From positions 272,328 through 336,327 of the forward strand of contig NZ_BMZI01000002.1 of NCBI RefSeq assembly GCF_014652715.1: a stretch of 64,000 bases of DNA, written 5' to 3'. Positions 16,373-24,004 of this stretch are shown one piece after another; within the stretch, counting starts at the first letter, position 1; each line of letters begins with the position of its first letter. This DNA comes from Salinicola rhizosphaerae (GTDB lineage: Bacteria > Pseudomonadota > Gammaproteobacteria > Pseudomonadales > Halomonadaceae). The translations under genes were made by a program, and so were the position numbers. Below the pieces are notes generated by a model that was not told the DNA's origin, made no database searches, and saw nothing but the letters and a program-made list of their open reading frames with translations.

Positions 16373-16837
16373 TCAGTTCCGATACTGCTCGTCGCTGACC
16401 GGCTCCCGCCACTCGACCGCGTTGCCATCGATCTGCTCCTGGATGGCGACGTGCGTCATCGAATGCGTATCGGATGCGCCATGCCAGTGTTTGATGCCCG
16501 GCGGTATCCAGATCACGTCGCCCGCCTTGATCACGCGTTTCTCCCCGCCCGCTTCCTGGATCCAGCCGCTGCCATCGGTGACGACGAGGGTCTGACCGGC
16601 GGGGTGGGTGTGCCAGTTGGAGCGGGCACCCGGCGAGAACGTGACTTTGCCGCCGGTGATGTGGCGAACATCGTTGCTGTCGAAGAGCGGATCGATCAGA
16701 GCGTGGCCTGCGAAGAGCGCTTCGCTGCCTACCACCGTATTCCGGTCCTGAAGATGGCTGATCTGCGTGCTATCCGCCTGAGCGGTACCCGCGGTCATAA
16801 CTAGCCCCAACATGGCGATCAGATATGGCGCTTTCAT
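16373..16837 (-). CDS. Secreted cupin-domain protein
   Basis: This protein of about 154 residues has a signal peptide (M-L-G-L-V-M-T-A-G-T-A-Q-A) and a single cupin barrel. Metal ligands are visible in W-H-T-H-P-A-G-Q-T and in K-H-W-H-G. The body is closely similar to the cytosolic cupin at 18113-18514, sharing the run from P-G-A-R-x-x-W-H-T-H to M-T-H-x-A-I-Q-E, so the two are paralogues in different compartments. Two adjacent ATGs exist; the second (16837) is better spaced from AGGAGG. It probably starts the operon that includes the CMD lipoprotein. The reaction is unknown. Confidence 0.88.
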   Translation of the reverse strand: MKAPYLIAMLGLVMTAGTAQADSTQISHLQDRNTVVGSEALFAGHALIDPLFDSNDVRHITGGKVTFSPGARSNWHTHPAGQTLVVTDGSGWIQEAGGEKRVIKAGDVIWIPPGIKHWHGASDTHSMTHVAIQEQIDGNAVEWREPVSDEQYRN

Positions 16838-17106
16838 CATGGCCTCCTCGGCTTGGCGTCAAGGTCGATAGTCGCGATCACCGTCGAATCGACAGGATCG
16901 AGCGAGAAACAACATCTATCGACGGCAAACCTTTGCACAGCACGAGTCATCGAACCATGGCGTACAGCCGCAAGCAGCCATGAAACGAACTCATGAATCC
17001 AGAAACCGCGAACCGATACCGCGTCCACGCCCGAGCGCACCGAGGAGGTCTTTATCGGCGGTAGAAGGGTATCGCCGATGGCCTGTCGTGCGATGCCACC
17101 GGGAAC

Positions 17107-17997
17107 TCACACCTGGCGCAGGGCCTCGACCAGGATCGAGAAGGCCGGCGAGGACTGCCGGCGATGCGGGTAGTAGAGGAAATAACCGGTGAACGGCGGG
17201 GACCAGGCTTCCAGCGCGGGCTCCAGCTTGCCGGCGGCAATGGCATCCGCCACCAGGCCGTCCGGCAAGTAACCGATACCGTAGCCGTCGATGGCGGCCT
17301 GCAGCACCGGCTCGATGGTATTGAACGTGAGCTGACCTTGCACCTTGACCCGAATTTCACGCCCCTCCTTCTCGAACTCCCAGGCGTAGAGACTGCCGTG
17401 GGTCGGCAGCCTGAGATTGATGCAGCGGTGCTCGGTCAACGCCTGCGGCGTCTGCGGTTTGCCATGAGTGCGAAAGTAGTCGGGCGACGCCACGGCACGC
17501 ATCGAGAAATCCGGCCCGACGCGCACCGCAATCATGCCCTCACCGACCTGCTCGCCCAGCCGGATACCGGCATCGAACTGCGACTCGACGATATCGGTGA
17601 GCTGATAGTCGGTGACCAGTTCGACATGAATGTCCGGATACTGGCTCAAGACCGGGCGCAGCTTGGGCCAGACGAGCGTGTTGGCCGCGTAGTCGGTGGT
17701 GGTGATGCGAAAGTTGCCAGCCGGCTTGTCGCGGGTGTCGATGATCGACCATAGCTCGCTCTCGAGCTCTTCGAGCATCGGCACCACCCGCTCGAGCAGG
17801 CGTTGCCCCTCCACCGTGGGCGCGACCTTGCGGGTGGTGCGGGCCAGCACCTTGATACCGAGCCGCGCCTCGAGATCGCGGACCGTATGACTCAGCGCCG
17901 ATTGGGAGACGCCAAGCTGCGCCGCGGCCTTGGTAAACGTACCTGCCCTGGCCACTGTCGCGAACGCCACCAGGCCGGTCATGTTCTCTCTCAGCAT
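17107..17997 (-). CDS. LysR-family transcriptional regulator
   Basis: This 296-residue LysR regulator has its helix-turn-helix at residues 20-45 (T-F-T-K-A-A-A-Q-L-G-V-S-Q-S-A-L-S) and a CrgA-like effector domain. GAGGAG is seven bases before the ATG. It is divergent from the cytosolic cupin gene over 115 bp, and the leftward cupin/CMD/SDR group lies just downstream of it. The intergenic region contains overlapping CTATC/GATAG repeats, a likely binding site. It probably regulates the cupin gene and perhaps the whole cassette in response to a reactive small molecule (inference). Confidence 0.92.
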   Translation of the reverse strand: MLRENMTGLVAFATVARAGTFTKAAAQLGVSQSALSHTVRDLEARLGIKVLARTTRKVAPTVEGQRLLERVVPMLEELESELWSIIDTRDKPAGNFRITTTDYAANTLVWPKLRPVLSQYPDIHVELVTDYQLTDIVESQFDAGIRLGEQVGEGMIAVRVGPDFSMRAVASPDYFRTHGKPQTPQALTEHRCINLRLPTHGSLYAWEFEKEGREIRVKVQGQLTFNTIEPVLQAAIDGYGIGYLPDGLVADAIAAGKLEPALEAWSPPFTGYFLYYPHRRQSSPAFSILVEALRQV

Positions 17998-18071
17998 TCA
18001 TGAACTCCTCTCATAGGTGCTGCCGGTGTGCGCCCCTTATCAATCGCGAGGGGATTGCTAACCTGCAAAGG

Positions 18072-18091
18072 CTATCACCGATAGCGCTATC
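18072..18091. promoter_or_regulatory. Overlapping CTATC/GATAG inverted repeats, candidate LysR operator
   Basis: CTATC-ACC-GATAG (18072-18084) overlaps the perfect palindrome GATAGCGCTATC (18080-18091), giving three alternating half-sites, 22-41 bp upstream of the cupin start. Multiple half-sites in a divergent promoter are the usual layout for a LysR tetramer. Confidence 0.6.
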
Positions 18092-18112
18092 GCCACCCAT
18101 CAGGAGGTTGTC

Positions 18113-18514
18113 ATGAAAATCAATCGCGCAGGCACGCAGCCCTCCGCGCCGGGCCCGGAAGATTACTTCACCGGCACCGTTCGCATCGACCCGATGTTTA
18201 CCGCCGAAGCGCCAGGGCGCACCAGCGGTGCCGCGGTGACGTTCGAGCCCGGCGCGCGAACCGCCTGGCATACGCACCCGGCAGGTCAGACGCTGATCGT
18301 TACCGCAGGATTCGGCCGAGTCCAGCGTGAAGGCGGACCCATCGAAGAGATTCGCCCCGGTGACGTGGTGTGGTTTCCCGCTGGCGAAAAGCACTGGCAC
18401 GGCGCGGCGCCCGACATCGCCATGACCCATATCGCCATTCAGGAGTCGATCGACGGCAGCCCGGTGACCTGGATGGAGAAGGTCGAGGACGCGCAGTACG
18501 AAGGCAAGGCCTAG
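18113..18514 (+). CDS. Cytosolic cupin-domain protein
   Basis: This 133-residue single-domain cupin has metal-binding residues in W-H-T-H-P-A-G-Q-T and K-H-W-H-G. It has no signal peptide. It belongs to the compact cupin group that includes bacterial hydroxynitrile-lyase-like proteins, but activity cannot be assigned. GGAGG lies five to six bases before the ATG. It is divergent from the LysR gene and overlaps the convergent dehydrogenase gene by four bases at the stop codons. It is paralogous to the secreted cupin at 16373-16837. Confidence 0.9.
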   Translation: MKINRAGTQPSAPGPEDYFTGTVRIDPMFTAEAPGRTSGAAVTFEPGARTAWHTHPAGQTLIVTAGFGRVQREGGPIEEIRPGDVVWFPAGEKHWHGAAPDIAMTHIAIQESIDGSPVTWMEKVEDAQYEGKA

Positions 18515-19509
18515 TATCCCAGCGCCGTGTCGACGCGATTCTCCAGCGGCCGGTCGTCGAGATAGCGCTCGACATTGGCGAAGAAGAAGCGCAGGCAGCG
18601 TGGCACGTAGTCGGCATCGTAGAGCCCGCTGTGTGGAGTGACGATCAGGTTGCGCGTGGTCCAGTAGGGGGAGTCCGCCGGTAGCGGCTCCTCGGGGAAC
18701 ACATCCAGTACCGCGCCGCGCAGCTTGCCGGCTTCCAGTCGCTCGGCCAGCGCCGCGACATCCAGCACCGGGCCGCGGCCGATGTTGATCACGCCGCCGC
18801 GCTCGGGCATGGCCGCCAGCTCCTCGGCGCCGACCGCGTGACGCGTTTCCGGCGTCAGAGGCAGCGTGATCAAGAGGAAGTCAGCCTCCGCCAGCGCCGT
18901 TTTCAGCTCGCTTTGCGGCATGCTGATATCGGCAAGCTCGTGCTCCCGTCCGGAGCGGCTGACGCCGATGACCTTGAGCCCGAGATGCTTCGCCGCGCGT
19001 GCCGCCCCGCTGCCCAGTGCCCCCATTCCCAGAATCACCACCGTCTTGCCATCGATCGGCTCGAGCGCGGTCTGCGCCCAGCGCTTCTCGCGCTGCTGCG
19101 TCACGAAGTCCGGCAGGCGATTGTTGAGCATCAAAAGCGCCGTCATCGAAAACTCGCGCGTGCGTACTTCATGATTGCCCTTGGCGTTGGTGACGAGCAC
19201 GTGCTCGGGCAGGCGATCCAGGGGGATGCGATCGACGCCGGCGCTGGTGATGTGAATCCAGCGTAGCTTCGGCGCTCGGGCAGCGACATCGGCGAGATCC
19301 AGACTACCGACCAGGATCAGTACCTCGGCATCGGTGAGCGCCGCGTTCAAACTCGCTTCGTCATGACTGAAGCTCAATGCGATGCGCGCTGCCAGCCCGT
19401 CGAACTCGTCGCGAATGCCGAGCACCCGCTCATCGGCGAAGTCTCGCGACTGGCGAAACTCGGGATCGGTGTAGATATGGATATTGAGCGGGGCGGTCGA
19501 ATCGGTCAT
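18511..19509 (-). CDS. D-2-hydroxyacid dehydrogenase
   Basis: This 332-residue NAD(P)-dependent dehydrogenase has the Rossmann motif G-M-G-A-L-G-S-G at 161-168 and the catalytic trio Arg245 (N-I-G-R-G-P-V), Glu273/274 (F-P-E-E-P-L-P) and His293 (T-P-H-S-G). It resembles glyoxylate/hydroxypyruvate reductase-like members, so it likely interconverts a 2-ketoacid and a D-2-hydroxyacid. AGGAG precedes the ATG. It has a long upstream region with a LacI-type palindrome at 19553-19566, which may control it. Confidence 0.92.
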   Translation of the reverse strand: MTDSTAPLNIHIYTDPEFRQSRDFADERVLGIRDEFDGLAARIALSFSHDEASLNAALTDAEVLILVGSLDLADVAARAPKLRWIHITSAGVDRIPLDRLPEHVLVTNAKGNHEVRTREFSMTALLMLNNRLPDFVTQQREKRWAQTALEPIDGKTVVILGMGALGSGAARAAKHLGLKVIGVSRSGREHELADISMPQSELKTALAEADFLLITLPLTPETRHAVGAEELAAMPERGGVINIGRGPVLDVAALAERLEAGKLRGAVLDVFPEEPLPADSPYWTTRNLIVTPHSGLYDADYVPRCLRFFFANVERYLDDRPLENRVDTALGY

Positions 19510-19552
19510 GTCGGCTCCTGATCGATGGTCTGCGTGACGCGCGGGGCGTACG

Positions 19553-19566
19553 CGATAACGTTATCG
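19553..19566. promoter_or_regulatory. CGATAACGTTATCG palindrome, LacI/GntR-like operator
   Basis: A perfect 14-bp palindrome with the central CG and ATAACGTTAT core seen in LacI-family (for example gluconate-regulator-type) operators. It lies 44-57 bp upstream of the dehydrogenase start. No LacI-family gene is in the window, so the regulator would be encoded elsewhere. Confidence 0.5.
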
Positions 19567-19824
19567 GCGTATTTGTATGATGTTTGACGAGTGACGCCAG
19601 TGTGGCCCCAAATCGTCGCAAGGAACAAATTTCGGGCATTGGTCTTTAGCATCATAAAAGATGATGGCGTCAGGGGCGCCGACGCCTCTCACGCACCGCC
19701 AACGCTGACACGTTCAGTGTCGGTATGCTCATCGGTGCATTCCATCATGACGGTCTCGCTGCTGCCCCGCCCATCGTTGATCCTCCGGTTGCTGGCCTCT
19801 TCGGTTGTTGACCCCTTCTTGAAC

Positions 19825-19843
19825 AAGAATGATAATGATTATA
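19825..19843 (+). promoter_or_regulatory. Fur box upstream of the iron-siderophore genes
   Basis: AAGAAT-GATAAT-G-ATTATA matches the hexamer-repeat Fur consensus GATAAT-GATAAT-C-ATTATC at 15 of 19 positions. It lies 26 bp before the SBP start at 19869, so iron-replete Fur should repress the SBP/receptor pair. Confidence 0.82.
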
Positions 19844-19868
19844 CTTAATCAACTACAAGAACTGCCCG

Positions 19869-21239
19869 ATGCTCGCCAACGGCCACCGCGTCCACCGGCT
19901 TGTCACCCTCTCTTGCTTCGCTGCGCGACAGACATTGCGGCAACCGGCATTGATGCTGCGATTGATGGCCGTGCTGCTACTCGCCGCAATGTCGATGGTG
20001 CCGGTCAATGCTGCCGAGCCACCGTTGACCGTCACCGACCTCGCCGGCCGGCAGGTCACGCTCGATCACGTACCGCAGCGAATATTCCTCGACGACCCTA
20101 GACACCTGTTCGCACTCGCCGCGCTACTGCCCGACCCGGTCGCCCGGATGAGCGGCTGGCACGGCTCGCTCGCCGGCTTCGACGACGAGGCACAGGCACG
20201 CTTCACCGAAATCTTTCCGGCACTCGCCCGCCTGCCGTCGCTCGGCGGCGGCAATGCCAGGCTCAGCGCCGAGTCGCTGCTCACGCTGCATTCCGATTTG
20301 GTCGTCATCAACCTGGCCCGCTATGCCGAACTGCGGGAGTCGCCGCTGCTGGATCAGCTCACGGCACTCGAGATCCCGGTGGTTTTCATCGACTTTCAGC
20401 AGCACCCGCTTGCGGATACCGGGCCGTCTCTGACGCTGCTGGGTCGCGTACTGGATGTCGACCCCCGCGCTCGCGCGCTCGTCAGCCGGCTCGAGAGCGC
20501 CGTCGATGCCGTCGACGACTGCATCGACAACGCCCCGGAACGCTTCGAGGCGCCCAGCGTACTGATCGATATCGCGCCCGGGCTCAAGGTCGACTGCTGT
20601 CGCAGCAACTTCGACAGCGGCATCGCCGATCTGGTGAGCCGTGCCGGGGGTGACAATCTGGCCGCCAACCTGACGCCCGGCAGCGAGAACGTGCTCAATC
20701 CCGAACGTATTCTGGCCCGCGATCCAGACGTGATCATCGCCACCGCGGCGCGCTGGCCCGGCGGTAGCTCCATTCGCGAGGGGTTTGGTGTCGCGCCCGA
20801 GACGACACAGCGCGACATGGCCCGCATCGTGTCGCAAAGGCCGGGCTGGGCATCGCTCTCGGCGGTGAACGAAGGACGGTTTCACGCCCTGTGGCACGGC
20901 TATCACCAGGGGCCGTTCTCGGCGGTGGCGCTGCAGGCGATCGCCAAGTGGCTGCATCCTCGACAGTGCGCGGCGCTCGATCCCGCAACGACGCGCCGAG
21001 CGCTGTTCGCGGATTTTCTGCCGATCTCGCCCCGGGGCACGTTCGAAGCCACTTTCGGTGATACGTCCGAAGCCACTTCCGGTGATACGTCCGAAGCCAC
21101 TTCCGGTGACACGTCCAAAGCCGCGGCCAGCGCCGAGGCTCCGGCAGAGCCCGGAGACAGGTTGCGCGATGCACCTGGCGCCCAATCCGATAGCGTCGGC
21201 ACAAGCATCCTGGCCGCTACGCCGATCACACATCCCTAA
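19869..21239 (+). CDS. Iron-siderophore ABC transporter substrate-binding protein
   Basis: This is a 456-residue protein of the FepB/TroA-like periplasmic-binding family. An N-terminal hydrophobic segment (M-L-R-L-M-A-V-L-L-L-A-A, cleavage near V-N-A-A) is followed by P-L-T-V-T-D-L-A-G-R-Q-V-T-L and L-N-P-E-R-I-L-A-R-D-P-D-V-I-I, both family signatures. Start choice is uncertain: 19869 gives 28 extra residues before the hydrophobic segment, while the ATG at 19953 gives a normal signal peptide; neither has a strong Shine-Dalgarno. The C-terminus carries an unusual tail with a repeated G-D-T-S-E-A-T-S unit. A TonB receptor follows 24 bp later, but no permease or ATPase gene is present. Confidence 0.85.
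   Translation: MLANGHRVHRLVTLSCFAARQTLRQPALMLRLMAVLLLAAMSMVPVNAAEPPLTVTDLAGRQVTLDHVPQRIFLDDPRHLFALAALLPDPVARMSGWHGSLAGFDDEAQARFTEIFPALARLPSLGGGNARLSAESLLTLHSDLVVINLARYAELRESPLLDQLTALEIPVVFIDFQQHPLADTGPSLTLLGRVLDVDPRARALVSRLESAVDAVDDCIDNAPERFEAPSVLIDIAPGLKVDCCRSNFDSGIADLVSRAGGDNLAANLTPGSENVLNPERILARDPDVIIATAARWPGGSSIREGFGVAPETTQRDMARIVSQRPGWASLSAVNEGRFHALWHGYHQGPFSAVALQAIAKWLHPRQCAALDPATTRRALFADFLPISPRGTFEATFGDTSEATSGDTSEATSGDTSKAAASAEAPAEPGDRLRDAPGAQSDSVGTSILAATPITHP
21044..21115 (+). repeat. Three 24-bp tandem repeats in the SBP coding sequence
   Basis: Three near-identical 24-bp units (21044-21067, 21068-21091, 21092-21115; two substitutions in all), with a partial fourth, encode eight-residue repeats of the type G-D-T-S-E-A-T-S. 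The unit is a multiple of three, so copy-number change keeps the frame. The repeat lies in a Ser/Thr-rich C-terminal extension beyond the binding domain. Confidence 0.9.
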
Positions 21240-21263
21240 TCGAACCTAACGGAAATTCTCCTC

Positions 21264-23369
21264 GTGCCTTCTCGCCACTCGCTCACCCTGATCACCGCGG
21301 CGTTCGCCACCCTCCATGGCCTGCCGCTATTCGCCGCCGTCGACAACGACGCAACGCTGGAACCGCTCACCGTCACGGCGGCCAAGGTGGCAACAAAGGC
21401 ACAGGGCTATCGACCGGGCGATTCCGACATGGCGACCGGCCGCCGTACGGACTTTCTGGCCCAAGCGCGTACCGTCGACGCACTGACGTCGCAGGTCATC
21501 AGCGACAGCGGCGCGGATTCGCTGACGGACGCCATGGCTTACGTGCCCGGGGTGACGCTCGGCAACACCATGGGCGGCACCGAAGCGGGATTCATCAAGC
21601 GCGGTTTCGGCAGCAACAGCGACGGCTCCATCCTGCGCGACGGCATCCGCCAGCCACGCAACACCTTTCCGCTATTCACCACCGAGCGCGTCGAAGTTCT
21701 CAAGGGCCCGGGATCGTTTCGCTACGGCATCCAGGAGCCGGGCGGGGTGATCAATATCGTCAGCAAGAAGCCGCAATACACCTGGCAGCGCAGCATCAGC
21801 GGCAAGGGCAGCTCCTTCGGCGGCGGCGATGCCAGCGTCGATGTCACCGGGCCGCTGGGTGACACCGGCGGCGCCTTCCGCTTCATCGTCGGTCAGCAGG
21901 ACGAAAACTATTGGCGCGACTTCGGCAACAACCGCCAGACGGTGATCGCCCCGTCGCTAGCCTGGGAGGACGACGACACCCGGCTGTGGCTCGCCTACGA
22001 GTATCGCGACTATGATCTGACGCTCGACCGCGGCACGGCCTTCGTCGACGGCAAGGCGGTCGATATCCCGCGTACGCGACGGCTGGACGAGGATTGGTCC
22101 GGCGTCGAAGGGCACGACCAGTCCGTCACCGCGCGCTGGGAGCAGGATCTCTCGACTGCCTGGACCAGCCGGCTCACCTACGGCTGGAACCGACGCCAGT
22201 ACGACGACGGCCAGCCTCGCGTGCTGAGCGTCGATGGCGACGGCATCGCGACGCGTCGCGCCGACGCCAATCACGGCTACGATCGGCGGGTGATCTACGC
22301 TGCGGCCGAGCTGCTGGGTGATGTGAATCTTGCCGGTCTGCGTCACGAGATGACGCTGGGCGTCGATCACGAGCGGCGTCGCGACTACCTCGCCGACCGC
22401 TATCGCGGCGACACCGATACGATCTCGATCTACGATCCGGACGACGGTGATCTGAGTCTGGATGGCGCCACCTACCAGACCAGCCGCAGCCACCGGCTCG
22501 ACGAAATCAACTCGACCGCCGCCTACGTCGACGACAACGTGCATCTGGGCGAGCGCTGGATTCTAGGCCTCGGCGGGCGCTATCAGTACACCGAACAGTA
22601 CGGCGGCCAGGGTCGGCCGTTCGTGGTCGAGACCGATACCGACGATACCGTCTTCCTGCCGCATGCCAGCCTGCTCTACCGCATCGATCCGTTGACCTCG
22701 GTCTACGCCAGCTACAGCGAATCCTTCGTGCCCAACACGCCGGACAGCGACAGCGGCCAGACCTTCGACCCCGAGGAGGGGCGCGGCTGGGAAGTCGGGC
22801 TGAAGCGACGGCTGCTCGACGAGCGCATGGAAGCCTCGCTGGCCTGGTTCGACATTACCAAGGAGAACGTGGTGGTCAGCGACAACGGCGTCTCCCGCGC
22901 CATCGGCAAGAGCGGCTCGCAGGGCGTGGAGCTCGCGCTGCAGGGGCAACTGACCGAGCGCCTGTCGCTGCTCGCCAGCTACGCCTACACCGACGCCAGG
23001 ATTCTCGATGACGCCGACGGCGACACCGAAGGCAACGAGCTACCGAACGTCGCCCGACACACGGCATCACTGCTGCTGGCACAGGATCTTGCGGTGAATC
23101 CTGAATATGGCCGCTGGCGCGTCGGCGGCGGCGTGCGCTACGTCGGCTCGCGCGAAGGCGACGATGACAACAGCTTCACGCTCGACGACTATACCGTCGC
23201 CGACGCCTTTGTCGGCTGGGATACGCACTGGCTGGGCGATAAGACCCATCTACAGCTCAACGTGAAGAACCTCTTCGACACCACCTACTACCCGTCGAGC
23301 GGCGGCGATACGCGTGTTGTCGTCGGTGAACCGCTGGAGGTGACGCTAGGCGCCAGCGTGTCGTTCTAG
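21264..23369 (+). CDS. TonB-dependent siderophore receptor
   Basis: This 701-residue outer-membrane receptor has a signal peptide, then a plug domain (from about residue 60; D-S-L-T-D-A-M-A-Y-V-P-G-V) with R-V-E-V-L-K-G-P-G and G-G-V-I-N-I-V-S-K-K-P. A 22-strand-type barrel follows, ending in aromatic Phe (G-A-S-V-S-F). T-L-E-P-L-T-V-T-A near the N-terminus resembles a TonB box. The length and the N-L-F-D-T-T-Y-Y-P-S motif fit the FhuA/FoxA-like ferric-siderophore receptor group. GTG start at 21264. It is co-transcribed with the SBP gene behind a Fur box; ligand identity is unknown. Confidence 0.93.
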   Translation: MPSRHSLTLITAAFATLHGLPLFAAVDNDATLEPLTVTAAKVATKAQGYRPGDSDMATGRRTDFLAQARTVDALTSQVISDSGADSLTDAMAYVPGVTLGNTMGGTEAGFIKRGFGSNSDGSILRDGIRQPRNTFPLFTTERVEVLKGPGSFRYGIQEPGGVINIVSKKPQYTWQRSISGKGSSFGGGDASVDVTGPLGDTGGAFRFIVGQQDENYWRDFGNNRQTVIAPSLAWEDDDTRLWLAYEYRDYDLTLDRGTAFVDGKAVDIPRTRRLDEDWSGVEGHDQSVTARWEQDLSTAWTSRLTYGWNRRQYDDGQPRVLSVDGDGIATRRADANHGYDRRVIYAAAELLGDVNLAGLRHEMTLGVDHERRRDYLADRYRGDTDTISIYDPDDGDLSLDGATYQTSRSHRLDEINSTAAYVDDNVHLGERWILGLGGRYQYTEQYGGQGRPFVVETDTDDTVFLPHASLLYRIDPLTSVYASYSESFVPNTPDSDSGQTFDPEEGRGWEVGLKRRLLDERMEASLAWFDITKENVVVSDNGVSRAIGKSGSQGVELALQGQLTERLSLLASYAYTDARILDDADGDTEGNELPNVARHTASLLLAQDLAVNPEYGRWRVGGGVRYVGSREGDDDNSFTLDDYTVADAFVGWDTHWLGDKTHLQLNVKNLFDTTYYPSSGGDTRVVVGEPLEVTLGASVSF

Positions 23370-23406
23370 GACAGCGGCGAGAGGGCGGCAACCAGGGGCG
23401 GCCCCG

Positions 23407-23871
23407 CTACAGCGCCAGCGGGCGATTCTCGGCCAGCGCCTCCATGGCGAAGTAGGAGGTGACGGTATCGATCTCGAAGCCGTCGATCAGCCGCTGGTAG
23501 ACCCGGTCGAAGCCGGCGATGTCACGGGTGACGATCTTGAGCAGATAGTCGTAGTCGCCGCTGATGCGGTAGAAGTCGCTGATCTCTTCGATGCCGAGCA
23601 CATGCTCGCGGAAGGCGGTGAGCCAGTCGGCCGAGTGGCTGCGAGTGCGGATCATGGTGAACACCACCAGATCGATGCCCAGCGCCTCACGGCCGATCAC
23701 CAGCCGCGTCCCCTGGATCACGCCGGCTGACTCGAGCTGCTTCAGCCGCCGCCAGCAGGCGTTCTGGGAGAGATGGATGCGCTCGGCGAGCTCGCGCTGG
23801 GGAAGCGTCGGATGCGTTTGCAGCGTTCGCAGAATGGCGAGGTTGTAATGATCCATCTTAACGCCTGTCAT
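23407..23871 (-). CDS. Lrp/AsnC-family transcriptional regulator
   Basis: This regulator of about 154 residues has an N-terminal helix-turn-helix (Q-R-E-L-A-E-R-I-H-L-S-Q-N-A-C-W-R-R) and an RAM effector domain with the G-D-Y-D-Y-L-L-K-I-V core. Start 23871 gives the usual family length; Met codons at 23856 and further upstream also exist. It is divergent from the class V aminotransferase gene over 133 bp, so it is the likely amino-acid-responsive regulator of the aminotransferase/hydantoinase/MHS cluster. Confidence 0.92.
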   Translation of the reverse strand: MTGVKMDHYNLAILRTLQTHPTLPQRELAERIHLSQNACWRRLKQLESAGVIQGTRLVIGREALGIDLVVFTMIRTRSHSADWLTAFREHVLGIEEISDFYRISGDYDYLLKIVTRDIAGFDRVYQRLIDGFEIDTVTSYFAMEALAENRPLAL

Positions 23872-24004
23872 TCGTTCAAATTCTCCACAATCGGCATGAT
23901 TCGTCGTCAATCTTACAACCTGTGAACGACGGCAGCTCTCGTATCATTAAGGTCGCATCGATCGGCTTCGCCGGCCGATTTCACCGACTGACAAGAGAGA
24001 CACC

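Larger units (their letters stand above)
19510..19868. other. 359-bp divergent intergenic region
   Basis: No gene is seen. The left part carries the LacI-like palindrome (19553-19566). A small hairpin CATCAT-n5-ATGATG lies near 19650-19666. The right end carries a Fur box (19825-19843). These probably mark the promoters of the leftward dehydrogenase and the rightward iron-uptake genes. Confidence 0.6.
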
